The notes under the pieces: model-generated
Databases searched by the model: none
What the model was told of the DNA's origin: nothing
Seen by the model: only the letters and a program-made list of their open reading frames with translations
Assembly (NCBI GenBank): GCA_050304135.1
Contig: JBNLDC010000067.1
Coordinates: 62,001-126,000 of the forward strand
Direction: 5' to 3'
Length of the DNA: 64,000 nt
From: JAFGNB01 sp050304135
GTDB lineage: Bacteria > Fibrobacterota > Chitinivibrionia > Chitinivibrionales > Chitinispirillaceae
Position numbers and translations under genes: made by a program
In this document: one piece after another, positions 7,528 to 15,997 of the stretch
Layout of the letters: the number at the start of each line of letters is the position of its first letter
Numbering within the stretch: the first letter of the stretch is position 1

Positions 7528-8907
7528 TCAGTCAGAATGAAGCTGTTGCTGCGGGGAAATGGTGATCTTCACCTGCTGCACCGCCCGTTTCAGGAGAATA
7601 AAACCGATACCGCCACCGGCGACATTTGCCACCCCGATGCCACAGAACACACCGAAAGCTTCGTACCGCCATCCGCCAAGCAGCGCCAGGGGTATGGTAA
7701 GAACAAATCCATGCAGCAGTTCAAGAAAGAGCGACTGTTTTGCTCTATCAAGCACATTAAGCGTTGACCATGCAAACTGGTGTACCCCCTTGAGTCCGAG
7801 GGTAAAGGGAATGAGCAGCAGATACTGTTTCGCCGCACCTATAGCATCGCTGTTTCCGGTGAACAGCATTGCGAGTTTCTCCCGAAACGGAACCAGTATC
7901 GCAATGGTTACAATCCCCCACAGCAGCGCGAAACGCACACTCAACCGCACAGCCTTGTCCAACCGGTCTACTCTGCCCGCACCAAGATTCTGACCGATAA
8001 AGGGACTGAGTCCCACGGAAAAGGCAAATATTACCGTCATGCTGAACGCCTCAAGGCGGGAGGCGACACCAAAACCGGCAATGGGTCCTGGGCCGTACGA
8101 GGCGATGATACGGGTAACAATAAAGAGTGTCACGGGAATCAATACATTCGATAGAGCAACCGGCAGCCCGACGGCAATAATGGTTTTATACGAATCAAGG
8201 AGTGTGCTGAGAGGAGGAAAGGGAGTAGTAAGCATTTTCTCGCGAAAGTACAATACGTAAAAAGCGACAACAAGCGTGGTACTCCTCGCCACTACCGTTG
8301 CAAGCGCGGCCCCACCGAGTCCCATGACCGGAAAAGGCCCGATACCGAAAATCAGGAGCGGATCGAGAAGCGCATTCACCACAACCGCGACAACCATGAC
8401 TATACTGGGCGTAATGGTGTCACCGGTCGCTCTGATGGCATTGTTACCAACCATCGGTACCACCACAAACACCATTCCGGGAAACCAGATACGCATGTAT
8501 TCCAGAACAAAGGGCATGGTCTGATCGTCGGCGCCAACCAGCCGGAACAACGGTTCGATAAACAGCATGCCGAGAACAACAAAACCGGCAACCGCGATGG
8601 TCGAAAGCGATAAAGAATCAGTAGTCAGCCGCTGAATACGTTGGGTATCTCTGCTGCCGATCGCCCGTGAAACAACCGCGACCGTCCCGACTCCCAGTCC
8701 GAGTGCGAAACTGGCAATTCCCATGATAACCGGAAAGGTAAGTACCATGGCAGCAAGTTCAACGGTACCCAGTTTACCGACAAAAAAGACATCGACCAGA
8801 TTGAAAGCCATCATGGAGACGATGGCAATCATCATCGGAGCACCAAGTTTCAGGAGGGTGAGTGGAATCGAACCGGTAATGAGAGACGCGTTATTTTGAG
8901 AATTCAT
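7528..8907 (-). CDS. MATE family multidrug/toxin efflux transporter
   Basis: An inner-membrane cation-coupled exporter of ~459 residues with about twelve membrane helices, the normal size for MATE proteins. Two homologous halves are visible: PMMIAIVSMMAFNLVDVFFVGKLG near the N terminus and VGLPVALSNVLIPVTLFI in the middle. NNAIRATGDTITPSIVM, LDPLLIFGIGPFP and GLSPFIGQNLGAGR are typical of the family. I chose MNSQNNASL at 8907; in-frame starts at 8928 and 8952 are possible, and none has a strong ribosome site. A second MATE gene at 35051 shares these motifs. The gene stands alone between two terminators. The substrate cannot be told from sequence. Confidence 0.93.
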   Translation of the reverse strand: MNSQNNASLITGSIPLTLLKLGAPMMIAIVSMMAFNLVDVFFVGKLGTVELAAMVLTFPVIMGIASFALGLGVGTVAVVSRAIGSRDTQRIQRLTTDSLSLSTIAVAGFVVLGMLFIEPLFRLVGADDQTMPFVLEYMRIWFPGMVFVVVPMVGNNAIRATGDTITPSIVMVVAVVVNALLDPLLIFGIGPFPVMGLGGAALATVVARSTTLVVAFYVLYFREKMLTTPFPPLSTLLDSYKTIIAVGLPVALSNVLIPVTLFIVTRIIASYGPGPIAGFGVASRLEAFSMTVIFAFSVGLSPFIGQNLGAGRVDRLDKAVRLSVRFALLWGIVTIAILVPFREKLAMLFTGNSDAIGAAKQYLLLIPFTLGLKGVHQFAWSTLNVLDRAKQSLFLELLHGFVLTIPLALLGGWRYEAFGVFCGIGVANVAGGGIGFILLKRAVQQVKITISPQQQLHSD

Positions 8908-9029
8908 ATGCAGTTTCCACTCTAACATAGTTTCTGCATCGGGAATGAACATTATCCCGATGCGGATCAGGTTCCGATATACGACATTGATCCAGAAATA
9001 ATCTATTACAACGATTGCCGCTGTTCAAA

Positions 9030-9066
9030 AAAGAAAGGGCACCTTCAGAATTCGATGGTGCCCTTA
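9030..9066 (-). terminator. Rho-independent terminator of the sugar porter gene
   Basis: On the minus strand AAGGGCACC and GGTGCCCTT (complements of 9057-9065 and 9035-9043) form a nine-base stem, followed by a T-rich run (complement of 9027-9034). It lies 55 bases past the stop at 9121. Confidence 0.8.
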
Positions 9067-9120
9067 CTTTTTAAAAATTTGTTTCTGTCAAACTGCCGAC
9101 AGTACCATATGCGACAGGCG

Positions 9121-10515
9121 TCAGCCTTCCATCGCCTCGAGCTCGATACCTTTTGTCTCGTGGGCGAACTTCATTACAAAGAAGAAAGAGATTATTGCAA
9201 ATATGGTGTAAATACCGTAGGCCCCGCCCAGTCCGATTCCCGCGAGCAGCACCGGAAACGTCATCGTGATGATGAAGTTTGAGGTCCACTGCGACAGGCC
9301 ACTGATCGCCATACCGCTGCCACGGATCTGGTTCGGAAACATTTCCCCGAGCATCACCCACATGACCGGTCCCCACGAGAAGTTGAAAAACATCACATAA
9401 AGATTTGCAGCGATAAGGGCGATGGGTCCCTGTTTTCCTCCGAGTACCAGCTTGCCGCCCTCGCCGATCACTGCGGTGCCGAACACAATCGCCAATATTC
9501 CGAGTGTTACACCCATACCGACGGAACCGATCATCAGCATTGGTTTTCTGCCGATTTTATCGATTACCGCAGTTGCAATGAAGCACGCGCCGATACTCAG
9601 GGCACCACTGATAACATTGATGAGCAGCGAATTTGATTCGGTAAATCCGGCGGACTGCCAAAGAACCGCCCCATAATAAAAAATGATGTTGATACCCACG
9701 AACTGCTGAAATGATGCGAGCCCGATACCCAGCCAGACAATCGGCCGAATGCTGCCGTTCGGACCAATCAGATCCTTGAACGACGGACGGTGATCGGCAG
9801 CGAGGGTTGCCTTGATTTCGTTGTATTTGCTTTCCGCCTGATTTCCCATCAGTTTGGTGAGCACCGCAATCGCTTTCTCTTTTTTACCGGAAGCAACAAG
9901 AAAACGGGGGCTTTCAGGAATAAGGAGCAGTGCAAAAAAGAACGTTACCGCCGGTGCGATTTCAACCCAGAACATCCAGCGCCAGGCATCAAATCCCCAA
10001 GCGAATTCGCTGAGTGAACTTCCTGCTTTTTTGGCAATAAAGTAATTGCTGAAAAAAGCAAGGAAGAGACCGGTAATGATGGCGATCTGCTGGATTGAAG
10101 AGAGTCTGCCACGGTATTTCGCCGGTGCAACTTCGCTGATGTATGCAGGAGCGAGCACCGATGCTGCTCCCACAGCCAATCCACCGATCAAACGGTATAT
10201 GATGAATTCAAATGATCCGTGAGCAACGCCGGATCCCCATGCACTGATGGTGAAACAAACAGCTGCGATAATCAGAATGGTGCGACGTCCGAAAAGATCG
10301 GCGAGTCTTCCGGCAAGGAAAGCACCAACGGCACATCCGAGCAGCATTGAGGCCACGTTGAACCCGGTACCGACACTGTTTGAATTGAATGCGGTACGCA
10401 ACCCGTCAACCGTACCATTGATGACACCGCTGTCAAACCCGAAAAGAAAGCCGCCGATAGTAGCGACAAGCGTAATCAGGATGATGAATCCGGTATTGTG
10501 TGAGGAATCAGACAT
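9121..10515 (-). CDS. Sugar porter of the major facilitator superfamily
   Basis: An inner-membrane sugar:H+ symporter of 464 residues with twelve predicted helices. Sugar-porter signatures appear in the right order: GGFLFGFDSGVINGT in helix 1, DLFGRRTIL in the 2-3 loop, RLIGGLAVGAASVLAPAYISE, the PESPRFLV motif after helix 6, QQFVGINIIFYYG in helix 7, and DKIGRKPML in the 8-9 loop. The usual C-terminal PETKG appears as HETKG. This places it with XylE/AraE/GalP-type transporters, so a monosaccharide from plant polysaccharides (xylose, glucose, arabinose) is a reasonable substrate guess. The gene has AAAGGG nine bases before the ATG and its own terminator. It is not linked to a catabolic operon here. 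Confidence 0.93.
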   Translation of the reverse strand: MSDSSHNTGFIILITLVATIGGFLFGFDSGVINGTVDGLRTAFNSNSVGTGFNVASMLLGCAVGAFLAGRLADLFGRRTILIIAAVCFTISAWGSGVAHGSFEFIIYRLIGGLAVGAASVLAPAYISEVAPAKYRGRLSSIQQIAIITGLFLAFFSNYFIAKKAGSSLSEFAWGFDAWRWMFWVEIAPAVTFFFALLLIPESPRFLVASGKKEKAIAVLTKLMGNQAESKYNEIKATLAADHRPSFKDLIGPNGSIRPIVWLGIGLASFQQFVGINIIFYYGAVLWQSAGFTESNSLLINVISGALSIGACFIATAVIDKIGRKPMLMIGSVGMGVTLGILAIVFGTAVIGEGGKLVLGGKQGPIALIAANLYVMFFNFSWGPVMWVMLGEMFPNQIRGSGMAISGLSQWTSNFIITMTFPVLLAGIGLGGAYGIYTIFAIISFFFVMKFAHETKGIELEAMEG

Positions 10516-10980
10516 AATCCGGGACCCTTTCTGGATGAAAAATGATGATTAATTGAGCCAACATACTGAATTTAAACTATTAAATGACAACCGAATACAC
10601 GGCAACGGTGTCTTCGAAACCGTGCCGACAACCACAGGACCGCCACACAGGTAATCGTGGTTGCATACTGTTGGTCTGGTGGTTCGTTTCTTGCCGCATC
10701 AAAACCTGAATTCAAAGGTTAGCTCACCTGCAACGGTGAAAATCAGGTTGAAAAGCCGGATATCAGAAGACACCCCCCCGGTGCCTGAAGCAGTAAGCAA
10801 ATTGAAAATACATTGTTACTTCACTGATTGCTGCTATTCGGTGGAATATCTTATTGGGTTCCTTGTCAGAAAAAGGAGATTCTGTCATACCCGAGTTGTT
10901 TATCGGGAACCCATCTTTAAAACAAGCGAAAAAAAATGTCACGTTTCCTGAAAACCGGGTTTTTCTAAAATGAAACTAAT
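10516..10980. other. Gene-free intergenic stretch
   Basis: No convincing gene. The 96-codon open frame at 10661-10951 has no ribosome site and no protein-like composition. One short hairpin of a dispersed type, TCATACCCGA ... TCGGGAACCCATC (about 10885-10913), is present. It resembles the inverted copy near 49256-49285. The MITE-like element begins at the right edge. Confidence 0.6.
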
Positions 10981-11223
10981 TAGTTCCTGTTCAGGATTTC
11001 CCTATTCGGTCGTTGAGCGGAGTCGAAACGATCGATTCCTTACAGTTTATTCTATAACGGTCATTGAAAATTGGGTGAGGCACTCGAACCCCTCGAAATG
11101 ACACGTTTTAACGGGAAACTCGGTCACATTTCGATCAACTCAGTGCATCGATTCGAGAGCATTTCGACGGGCTCAATGTACCACCTTAGTGTCCGGAAAT
11201 GGCCAATCCTGAACAGAAACTAA
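10981..11223. repeat. MITE-like dispersed repeat, copy 1 (243 bp)
   Basis: Bounded by TAGTTCCTGTTCAGGATT (10981-10998) and its near-perfect inverse AATCCTGAACAGAAACTA (11206-11223). The interior shares long blocks with the copy at 38984-39183 (ACGGTCATTGA, TCGAAATGACAC, AACGGGAAACTCGGTCACA, GTGTCCGGAAATGGCCAAT). This copy has ~40 extra bases near its left end. It encodes no protein. The right end covers the stop codon of the glycosyltransferase-like gene (11220-11222). Confidence 0.8.
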
Positions 11224-13031
11224 TTATCTAAGTTGGTGGCACCCACCCCGGCACCGGGAATGTTCTCTGCGGTGACGGGTGTAACATCAAAGACATACAC
11301 CCCGTTTTGGTAAAAAGCAGTACGAATACCCTCAAGAAACGAAAATGCGGTACGGTTGGAAAGAGTATCAAAGTAATTATTGGCGAGAACATGGGAAATA
11401 CCCAGACGTTTCAGGTCGGCAACACATGCATCCGAACTGCGATACTGTTTGAACGCTGCAACGTAGGGCTTTTCAATAAGGTAATTGTCAAAATTATGGG
11501 TAGTAAGTACCCCGGTTACCTCGGGAGTCGTATTTATGTAGTTGATTGCCGGAAACTGCGGCAGAATACTTTCATAATACGCCACACGGTCTTTCCGCAG
11601 CAGCAGCGCCATCCAGTCCCGGTGGTGCCGTTTCACCAGCAGCACTCCACCGCATATAATCTGCACCACAATCAGTGCCCAGATCATCCTCCCGACCGTC
11701 AGATACTGCCGTCGCACATCCCGCAACACCACCACCCCTGCAGGAATCAGCAGTAGAACCGCCGGCAGGGTATACCGTATACTCGCACCGCCCGGAATAA
11801 AGAGCATTTCCATCAAAAGAATTTCGGCAAGATAGAGCAGCCCTGCCTGTATCAGTGGAAGTGGCCTCCCGGACGACTTCAGCAGAAGCGTGAAGGGAAG
11901 AAGCATCAGGAAAAACGGACCCAGAGTATCCTGCTGGTGCTGTGACGGCATGAGCGAGAACGTCCACGGTGCGGCAAGTATTCTGAACGGAACATGGATA
12001 AGGAACGAGATTACCGGGGAGGTAACGTTTACGCCCATCGGCAGACCGAGCCCCTGCCCCTCGATCACATGCCGGTTAATTGACAGTATGGAACCGGTGT
12101 ACCGCAGTGCTTTTGCATACCACGGCAGGGCCATGAGCAGCGGAATTCCCGCAAGCAACAGCAGACGTTTCCATGCGGACGGGCGGTACGCACCTGCGGC
12201 AATCGCCACAGGCAGCAGTGCGAACACCCCGAAAATTTTAGTCTGCAGAGCCATTCCGGTAAACAGTGCGGCGACAACAGTAAGCCCCGTTGACTGCACA
12301 TCCCGTGCCTTCATAGCGGTATAAACGGCAAGCCCGGTCCAGGCAGCCATGGCGATATCAACATCACAATTGGTATACGCGGCAACAACCACCGTCATGG
12401 TCAGAAACATCATACATCCGGCAACAGCACCTTTGCGGCCTAGACCAAACCTGAAGGAGAAGAGTGCGATGGTGCCGCAGGCGGCAAGCCCGGCAAAAAA
12501 GTCAATCAGCCTGCAGATGCGGTCGTTACCGAGAGCCAGACCGATCTGATACTGCATTTCACTGAGCATCGGATAGTCGGACTGCGGATTGAAGTAGATA
12601 TCATAAAAACCGTGATGTTCAAGAAACAGCCGGGCACAGGAGAGATGATACATGAGCGCATCGAACCCACTCGGCGGCAGGAGCGACCGGAGAAAATACA
12701 ACGCCAGAAGCACAAGGAGCGGTCCGTAAAGAAGAAAATTCGCACGGGTACAACACGGCGGTTTCAGCCACCGGAAATTATAAGGTTGCCGTATCCAAAT
12801 GGCCACAACCCCGAGCGTCAAAGCTATAAGCATGAAAAGAATAACACCGGGATAGGCGAGGTACAGAAAATTCAGCAAGGTAACAAGATTGCCAACACAA
12901 CCAAACCCGAGCCCGGCACCCAGTACCAGCCGTTCAAGCGGCGTCGCAGTGTACCGACCGATATGCCGCAAGAGTACATCTCCCAGCAGGGCATACACCA
13001 CCGCCAGCCAGCCTGCGGCCGCTATGCTCAC
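11220..13031 (-). CDS. Polytopic GT-C-type glycosyltransferase-like membrane protein
   Basis: A large inner-membrane protein (~603 residues from GTG 13031) with about a dozen hydrophobic helices and a soluble C-terminal ~110 residues. The first large loop has PPSGFDALMYHL followed by FNPQSDYPMLSEMQYQIG. An acidic residue in this position is the general pattern of GT-C enzymes (PMT/ArnT-like) that use polyprenyl-phosphate sugars. I favour GTG 13031 because its GTGA overlaps the stop of the 55-aa gene, giving coupling. TTG 13046 with GGAGG seven bases upstream and ATG 13085 without a site are alternatives. It forms an operon with a GT2 polyprenyl-phosphate sugar synthase (13265-13966) that could supply the donor. 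Exact acceptor unknown. Its stop codon lies inside the end of a MITE-like repeat. Confidence 0.8.
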   Translation of the reverse strand: MSIAAAGWLAVVYALLGDVLLRHIGRYTATPLERLVLGAGLGFGCVGNLVTLLNFLYLAYPGVILFMLIALTLGVVAIWIRQPYNFRWLKPPCCTRANFLLYGPLLVLLALYFLRSLLPPSGFDALMYHLSCARLFLEHHGFYDIYFNPQSDYPMLSEMQYQIGLALGNDRICRLIDFFAGLAACGTIALFSFRFGLGRKGAVAGCMMFLTMTVVVAAYTNCDVDIAMAAWTGLAVYTAMKARDVQSTGLTVVAALFTGMALQTKIFGVFALLPVAIAAGAYRPSAWKRLLLLAGIPLLMALPWYAKALRYTGSILSINRHVIEGQGLGLPMGVNVTSPVISFLIHVPFRILAAPWTFSLMPSQHQQDTLGPFFLMLLPFTLLLKSSGRPLPLIQAGLLYLAEILLMEMLFIPGGASIRYTLPAVLLLIPAGVVVLRDVRRQYLTVGRMIWALIVVQIICGGVLLVKRHHRDWMALLLRKDRVAYYESILPQFPAINYINTTPEVTGVLTTHNFDNYLIEKPYVAAFKQYRSSDACVADLKRLGISHVLANNYFDTLSNRTAFSFLEGIRTAFYQNGVYVFDVTPVTAENIPGAGVGATNLDN

Positions 13032-13195
13032 AAGTAGCGGTAGAGCCAATCCCTGACCTCCGCCAGAACTCCATAGGGAAACCATTTAGAAATAAACAGC
13101 AGCAACCAGACGGTAAACACGCCGATCGCATGCAGCAGCAGTACCATAACCGGCACCAACAGCCGTTTGGTCTGCATTGCCTTACTTTCCCTCAT
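13028..13195 (-). CDS. Small membrane protein (55 aa), between two glycosyltransferase genes
   Basis: An easily missed gene. ATG 13195 has GGAAGG five bases upstream and the frame runs 55 codons to TGA at 13028-13030. The protein starts MRESKAMQTKRLL, has one strongly hydrophobic helix (about residues 12-36, VPVMVLLLHAIGVFTVWLLL) and ends in a basic/aromatic tail (EVRDWLYRYL). Its stop overlaps the probable GTG start of the GT-C-type gene, so the two are translationally coupled. It follows the GT2 gene by 69 bases. A role as a small partner or anchor of the glycosyltransferase pair is inferred from position only. No family recognised. Confidence 0.75.
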   Translation of the reverse strand: MRESKAMQTKRLLVPVMVLLLHAIGVFTVWLLLFISKWFPYGVLAEVRDWLYRYL

Positions 13196-13264
13196 GAATA
13201 CCTTCCTGTATTGTGCTACCCTCTACCGGGAGAATCCAAATAATGATTCCGACGTGACAAATAG

Positions 13265-13966
13265 TCAGGAAATACCGGTCCCGTACCGGAAAATACAGAG
13301 CAGAGCCGCCAGACCGTCCCGAAAGGGTCGTATTTTCTTCCCCTCACCCCAATCCCTGCCATGATACGAAATACCAACCTCGTACATCCGGGCACCCAGG
13401 CGCGAGAACTTCTGTGTCATCTCCACCTCAATGCCGAATCCGTTCTCCCGCAGCTGCAGTTTTCGACCGATCTCCGCGGAAAACGCCTTGTAGCAGGTTT
13501 CCATATCGGAAAGATTATAATTGGAAAACCAGTTGCTCAGAAACGTGAGAAAAAGATTTCCCAGATAATGGCGGAACAGATGCACCCTGCGGCTGCCGCC
13601 GGATATAAACCGGGAACCGTACACGACATCCGCATTTCCTTTTATGATCGGTTCAATAAGTTTCGGATAATCCGCCGGGTCATACTCGAGATCGGCATCC
13701 TGAATGATGAGTATATCCCCCGTAAACGTACCGAGTGCGGTCCGGATCGCCGCACCTTTTCCACGGTTACGCATGTGCCTTACCAGTTTGATTGCAGGCT
13801 CCTCCATTGCCGCAACAATACCGTCACCACCGTCAACTGATCCGTCATCAACAACGATAATTTCGCGCTCCATCCCTTCGGGAAGCGATGCCGCCAGTAT
13901 ACGGCGCAGACACTCCTCGACTACGGGTGCCTCATTGTACAGGGGAACGATTATACTGAGCAGCAC
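13265..13966 (-). CDS. GT2 family glycosyltransferase, dolichyl/polyprenyl-phosphate sugar synthase type
   Basis: A cytoplasmic 233-residue glycosyltransferase with the GT-A fold, about the size of DPM1-type dolichol-phosphate mannose synthases. Motifs: LSIIVPLYNEAPVVEECL at the N terminus, IIVVDDGSVDG for nucleotide-sugar binding, GKGAAIRTAL, the metal-binding QDADLEYDP (D-x-D), and GSRFISGG. ETCYKAF and FGIEVEMTQK follow, as in DPM1. It most likely transfers a sugar from a nucleotide donor to polyprenyl phosphate at the inner face of the membrane. The start is GTG 13966 with AGAGG four bases upstream. The downstream small membrane protein and GT-C-type gene suggest the product is used for glycan or protein glycosylation on the periplasmic side. 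Confidence 0.93.
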   Translation of the reverse strand: MLLSIIVPLYNEAPVVEECLRRILAASLPEGMEREIIVVDDGSVDGGDGIVAAMEEPAIKLVRHMRNRGKGAAIRTALGTFTGDILIIQDADLEYDPADYPKLIEPIIKGNADVVYGSRFISGGSRRVHLFRHYLGNLFLTFLSNWFSNYNLSDMETCYKAFSAEIGRKLQLRENGFGIEVEMTQKFSRLGARMYEVGISYHGRDWGEGKKIRPFRDGLAALLCIFRYGTGIS

Positions 13967-14166
13967 TGGACCTCTTTTCGATCAGAACAAATGATGAAAA
14001 CAATACGGAGAAACCTTCACCATTGAGCCGGACACCATCGAACGGTGAACACAACTCACTGTCAGTGCGGATTATACAATTTGGGGAGCATCCGGGCAAA
14101 TCAATGGTTTTCAACAAACAGGCAAAAAGCAGTAGTATAACGATACGGATAAAGCCTTACGGCTTC
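13967..14166. other. Intergenic stretch upstream of the glycosyltransferase operon
   Basis: About 200 bases without a gene; it should contain the promoter of the minus-strand GT operon. No boxes could be assigned. Confidence 0.5.
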
Positions 14167-14379
14167 TTATTCTGCCCAGACGATACCGTAGCTGCCATCC
14201 AGAGAGATCCAAAGAAACCGGTCATCGATTACCAGCACATAATAGTCGCCGTCAATTCCGTCGATTAATGAACCGGTTATCCTGAGTGTAGGATTCTCCT
14301 CACCGAACGTATTACTGAACTTCCGTCCGTCTACTACATAAGGACTGACATCATACTGCAGCAGAAAGGTAGCAACCAC
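14167..14379 (-). CDS. Possible small or decayed protein (70 aa)
   Basis: An open stretch on the minus strand with protein-like sequence (GSLIDGIDGDYYVLVIDDRF, then WISLDGSYGIVWAE at the end). In-frame coding-like residues (VCLTPDSGVVATFLLQYD) continue upstream to a TAG at 14425-14427. There is no ATG and no ribosome site; GTG 14379 is the only candidate start. It may be the C-terminal remnant of a longer exported protein or a genuine short gene. Function unknown. Confidence 0.3.
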   Translation of the reverse strand: MVATFLLQYDVSPYVVDGRKFSNTFGEENPTLRITGSLIDGIDGDYYVLVIDDRFLWISLDGSYGIVWAE

Positions 14380-14471
14380 CCCGGAATCGGGGGTGAGGCA
14401 GACGAAAGGAAAAACAGTAGTTATCTATTATACCCAAGTGGAATTAATTACATGATTCCGCCGACATCCTG

Positions 14472-14514
14472 AAAAAACTGAAGGGGCATCCATCCAAGAT
14501 GGACACCCCTTCCT
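14472..14514 (-). terminator. Rho-independent terminator of the porin gene
   Basis: On the minus strand AAGGGGTGTCCATC pairs, with two mismatches, with GATGGATGCCCCTT across a three-base loop (14481-14511). A T-rich tail follows (complement of the six As at 14472-14477). It lies ~85 bases past the stop at 14598. Confidence 0.75.
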
Positions 14515-14597
14515 GTCACACGTTCATCAGTCATACAGCGTACACATTCGTGTACCGAAGCGCGCGCCAGCGCGCCTTATTCATATATCGTGATTTT

Positions 14598-15674
14598 TTA
14601 GAACTCCACGATAATTTCAGATCCGGCACCAAAGTACATATCCGCACCATCCACAAGCGGTTTTGCGAATTGTCCCCACAACCACCACTGAACGTTCTCG
14701 AACGGGTAGATGTAGAGGGTTGGCACCAGCCAGAACTCGTTGTCGTCTTCATTATCAATATCCATGGCATGGTATTCGATCGGCAATCCAGCGGCAAAAT
14801 TATCAGTGAAAGAATAGCCAGGCTCAACATAGAAGAACATCTCATCCAAGATGCCCAGCATATCCCCGCCATTGGCATTTTCATCGCCATCAGACATATA
14901 GAAAGCGGTGAGTGCTGCTGAAAAGTTTCCTGCGGTAAGGGTCGGTTCCAAAAGTACGGAAACTACATTGGACCGTTCCGCTCCGGCGAGGTTCTTGTAT
15001 CCGAGATCAAATTTCAAAGCAAACATGTCACCGAAACTTCCCAGAAACTCCGCACCGGCATAAAAATCACTGCCCATTTTAAATTCCGTCATCCAGTCAT
15101 TCTGCATTCCGTAGTACACATCGAGAGAAAGGGCATCACTGAAAGCCAGTTTTGATACACCCTGAACATCGGTTACCGTATTTCTGGAATCATCGGAAAC
15201 ACCGAATAGCACTTGCTGTGTAAATATACCCGTATTGGCGGTATACTGGAACCCTCTGGTAAAATTTTCCGTAGTGATCATACTAAGACGTTTGTAGAGA
15301 TAGTAGTTGAACTTTCCGTATTGATACACCAGATCTCCAACTGCGAATGTACCGATACCGGTTTCAAACGTAATATCAAACCCATCGAAATCCATCGACA
15401 ACCATCGTTCACTAGGTAACCCCCCCCCGGCAGGAACACTACCCTTTGTGTCAGCATTTTTCGACCATGCCGTAGCATAGACATGTGCCGCAACCTTATC
15501 GGAAAACTTCAACCCCATACCAAGATCGAGTTCGCTATTGGTGAAATATCCACCTTCCATGTTTGCCCAAACATCAGCATCCAGAAATCCGCTGAACTCA
15601 ACCTCGGGAGCCGCCGAAGCAACCACCCAGCACAGACCAACCGCAACTGCAACTTTTTTCATCATACCGCGCAT
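14598..15674 (-). CDS. Outer-membrane beta-barrel (porin-like) protein with a nine-G tract
   Basis: A 358-residue exported protein. AAGGAGAGG precedes the ATG and a signal peptide ends near VASAA. The mature part begins EVEFSGFLDADVWANMEGGY and consists of alternating amphipathic strands with many aromatic and Gly residues. It ends GSEIIVEF, with the terminal Phe typical of BAM-inserted outer-membrane proteins. It is best described as a porin-like channel; the substrate is unknown. Codons for the VPAGGGLPSE segment contain nine consecutive Gs (C run at 15420-15428), a possible slippage site near the N terminus. A long AT-rich upstream region and a terminator at 14472-14514 indicate a single-gene unit. 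Confidence 0.85.
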   Translation of the reverse strand: MRGMMKKVAVAVGLCWVVASAAPEVEFSGFLDADVWANMEGGYFTNSELDLGMGLKFSDKVAAHVYATAWSKNADTKGSVPAGGGLPSERWLSMDFDGFDITFETGIGTFAVGDLVYQYGKFNYYLYKRLSMITTENFTRGFQYTANTGIFTQQVLFGVSDDSRNTVTDVQGVSKLAFSDALSLDVYYGMQNDWMTEFKMGSDFYAGAEFLGSFGDMFALKFDLGYKNLAGAERSNVVSVLLEPTLTAGNFSAALTAFYMSDGDENANGGDMLGILDEMFFYVEPGYSFTDNFAAGLPIEYHAMDIDNEDDNEFWLVPTLYIYPFENVQWWLWGQFAKPLVDGADMYFGAGSEIIVEF

Positions 15675-15997
15675 AACCTCTCCTTTGAAGAATATTCAGT
15701 GTTCTTGCTGGTATACCTGGTCTCATCTTAAACAATTTCCATGCCAACCCTCGTTCCGTTTTTTTTCCATTTTTTCACACTGGAATCCCACCTTTGTTAC
15801 AATTTTGTACTTATTTGTCTATTGTGGCACGCATTTGAGATTTTTCGGCCCATTTTTGTAACGGAGAAACCAATCACTACCGACCGATCGCTATAACAGA
15901 GGTATATTTACTATATTAAGAAATTAAAAAATTCCGATGGCAACAATCAACCGGAATTCATGAGTCACCCTGTAATCTAACCCGATTCATTGCACCT
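15675..15997. other. AT-rich divergent intergenic region
   Basis: 323 bases between the divergent porin and ptsP-like genes. Rich in T runs (15758-15775) and AT-rich blocks around 15795-15830 and 15905-15935, so likely promoter DNA for both genes. No definite boxes or repeats assigned. Confidence 0.5.

Noticed and set aside
8930..8990. TPP riboswitch-like sequence (GAACCTGATCC then GGGATAATG, minus strand) upstream of the MATE gene
   Set aside because: Only the 3' half resembles the element; the 5' CTGAGA arm is absent in ~100 bases upstream, and the hairpin GCATCGGGA/TCCCGATGC explains part of the match.
10661..10951. 96-codon open frame in the gap after the sugar porter
   Set aside because: No ribosome site, mixed composition, contains a dispersed hairpin.
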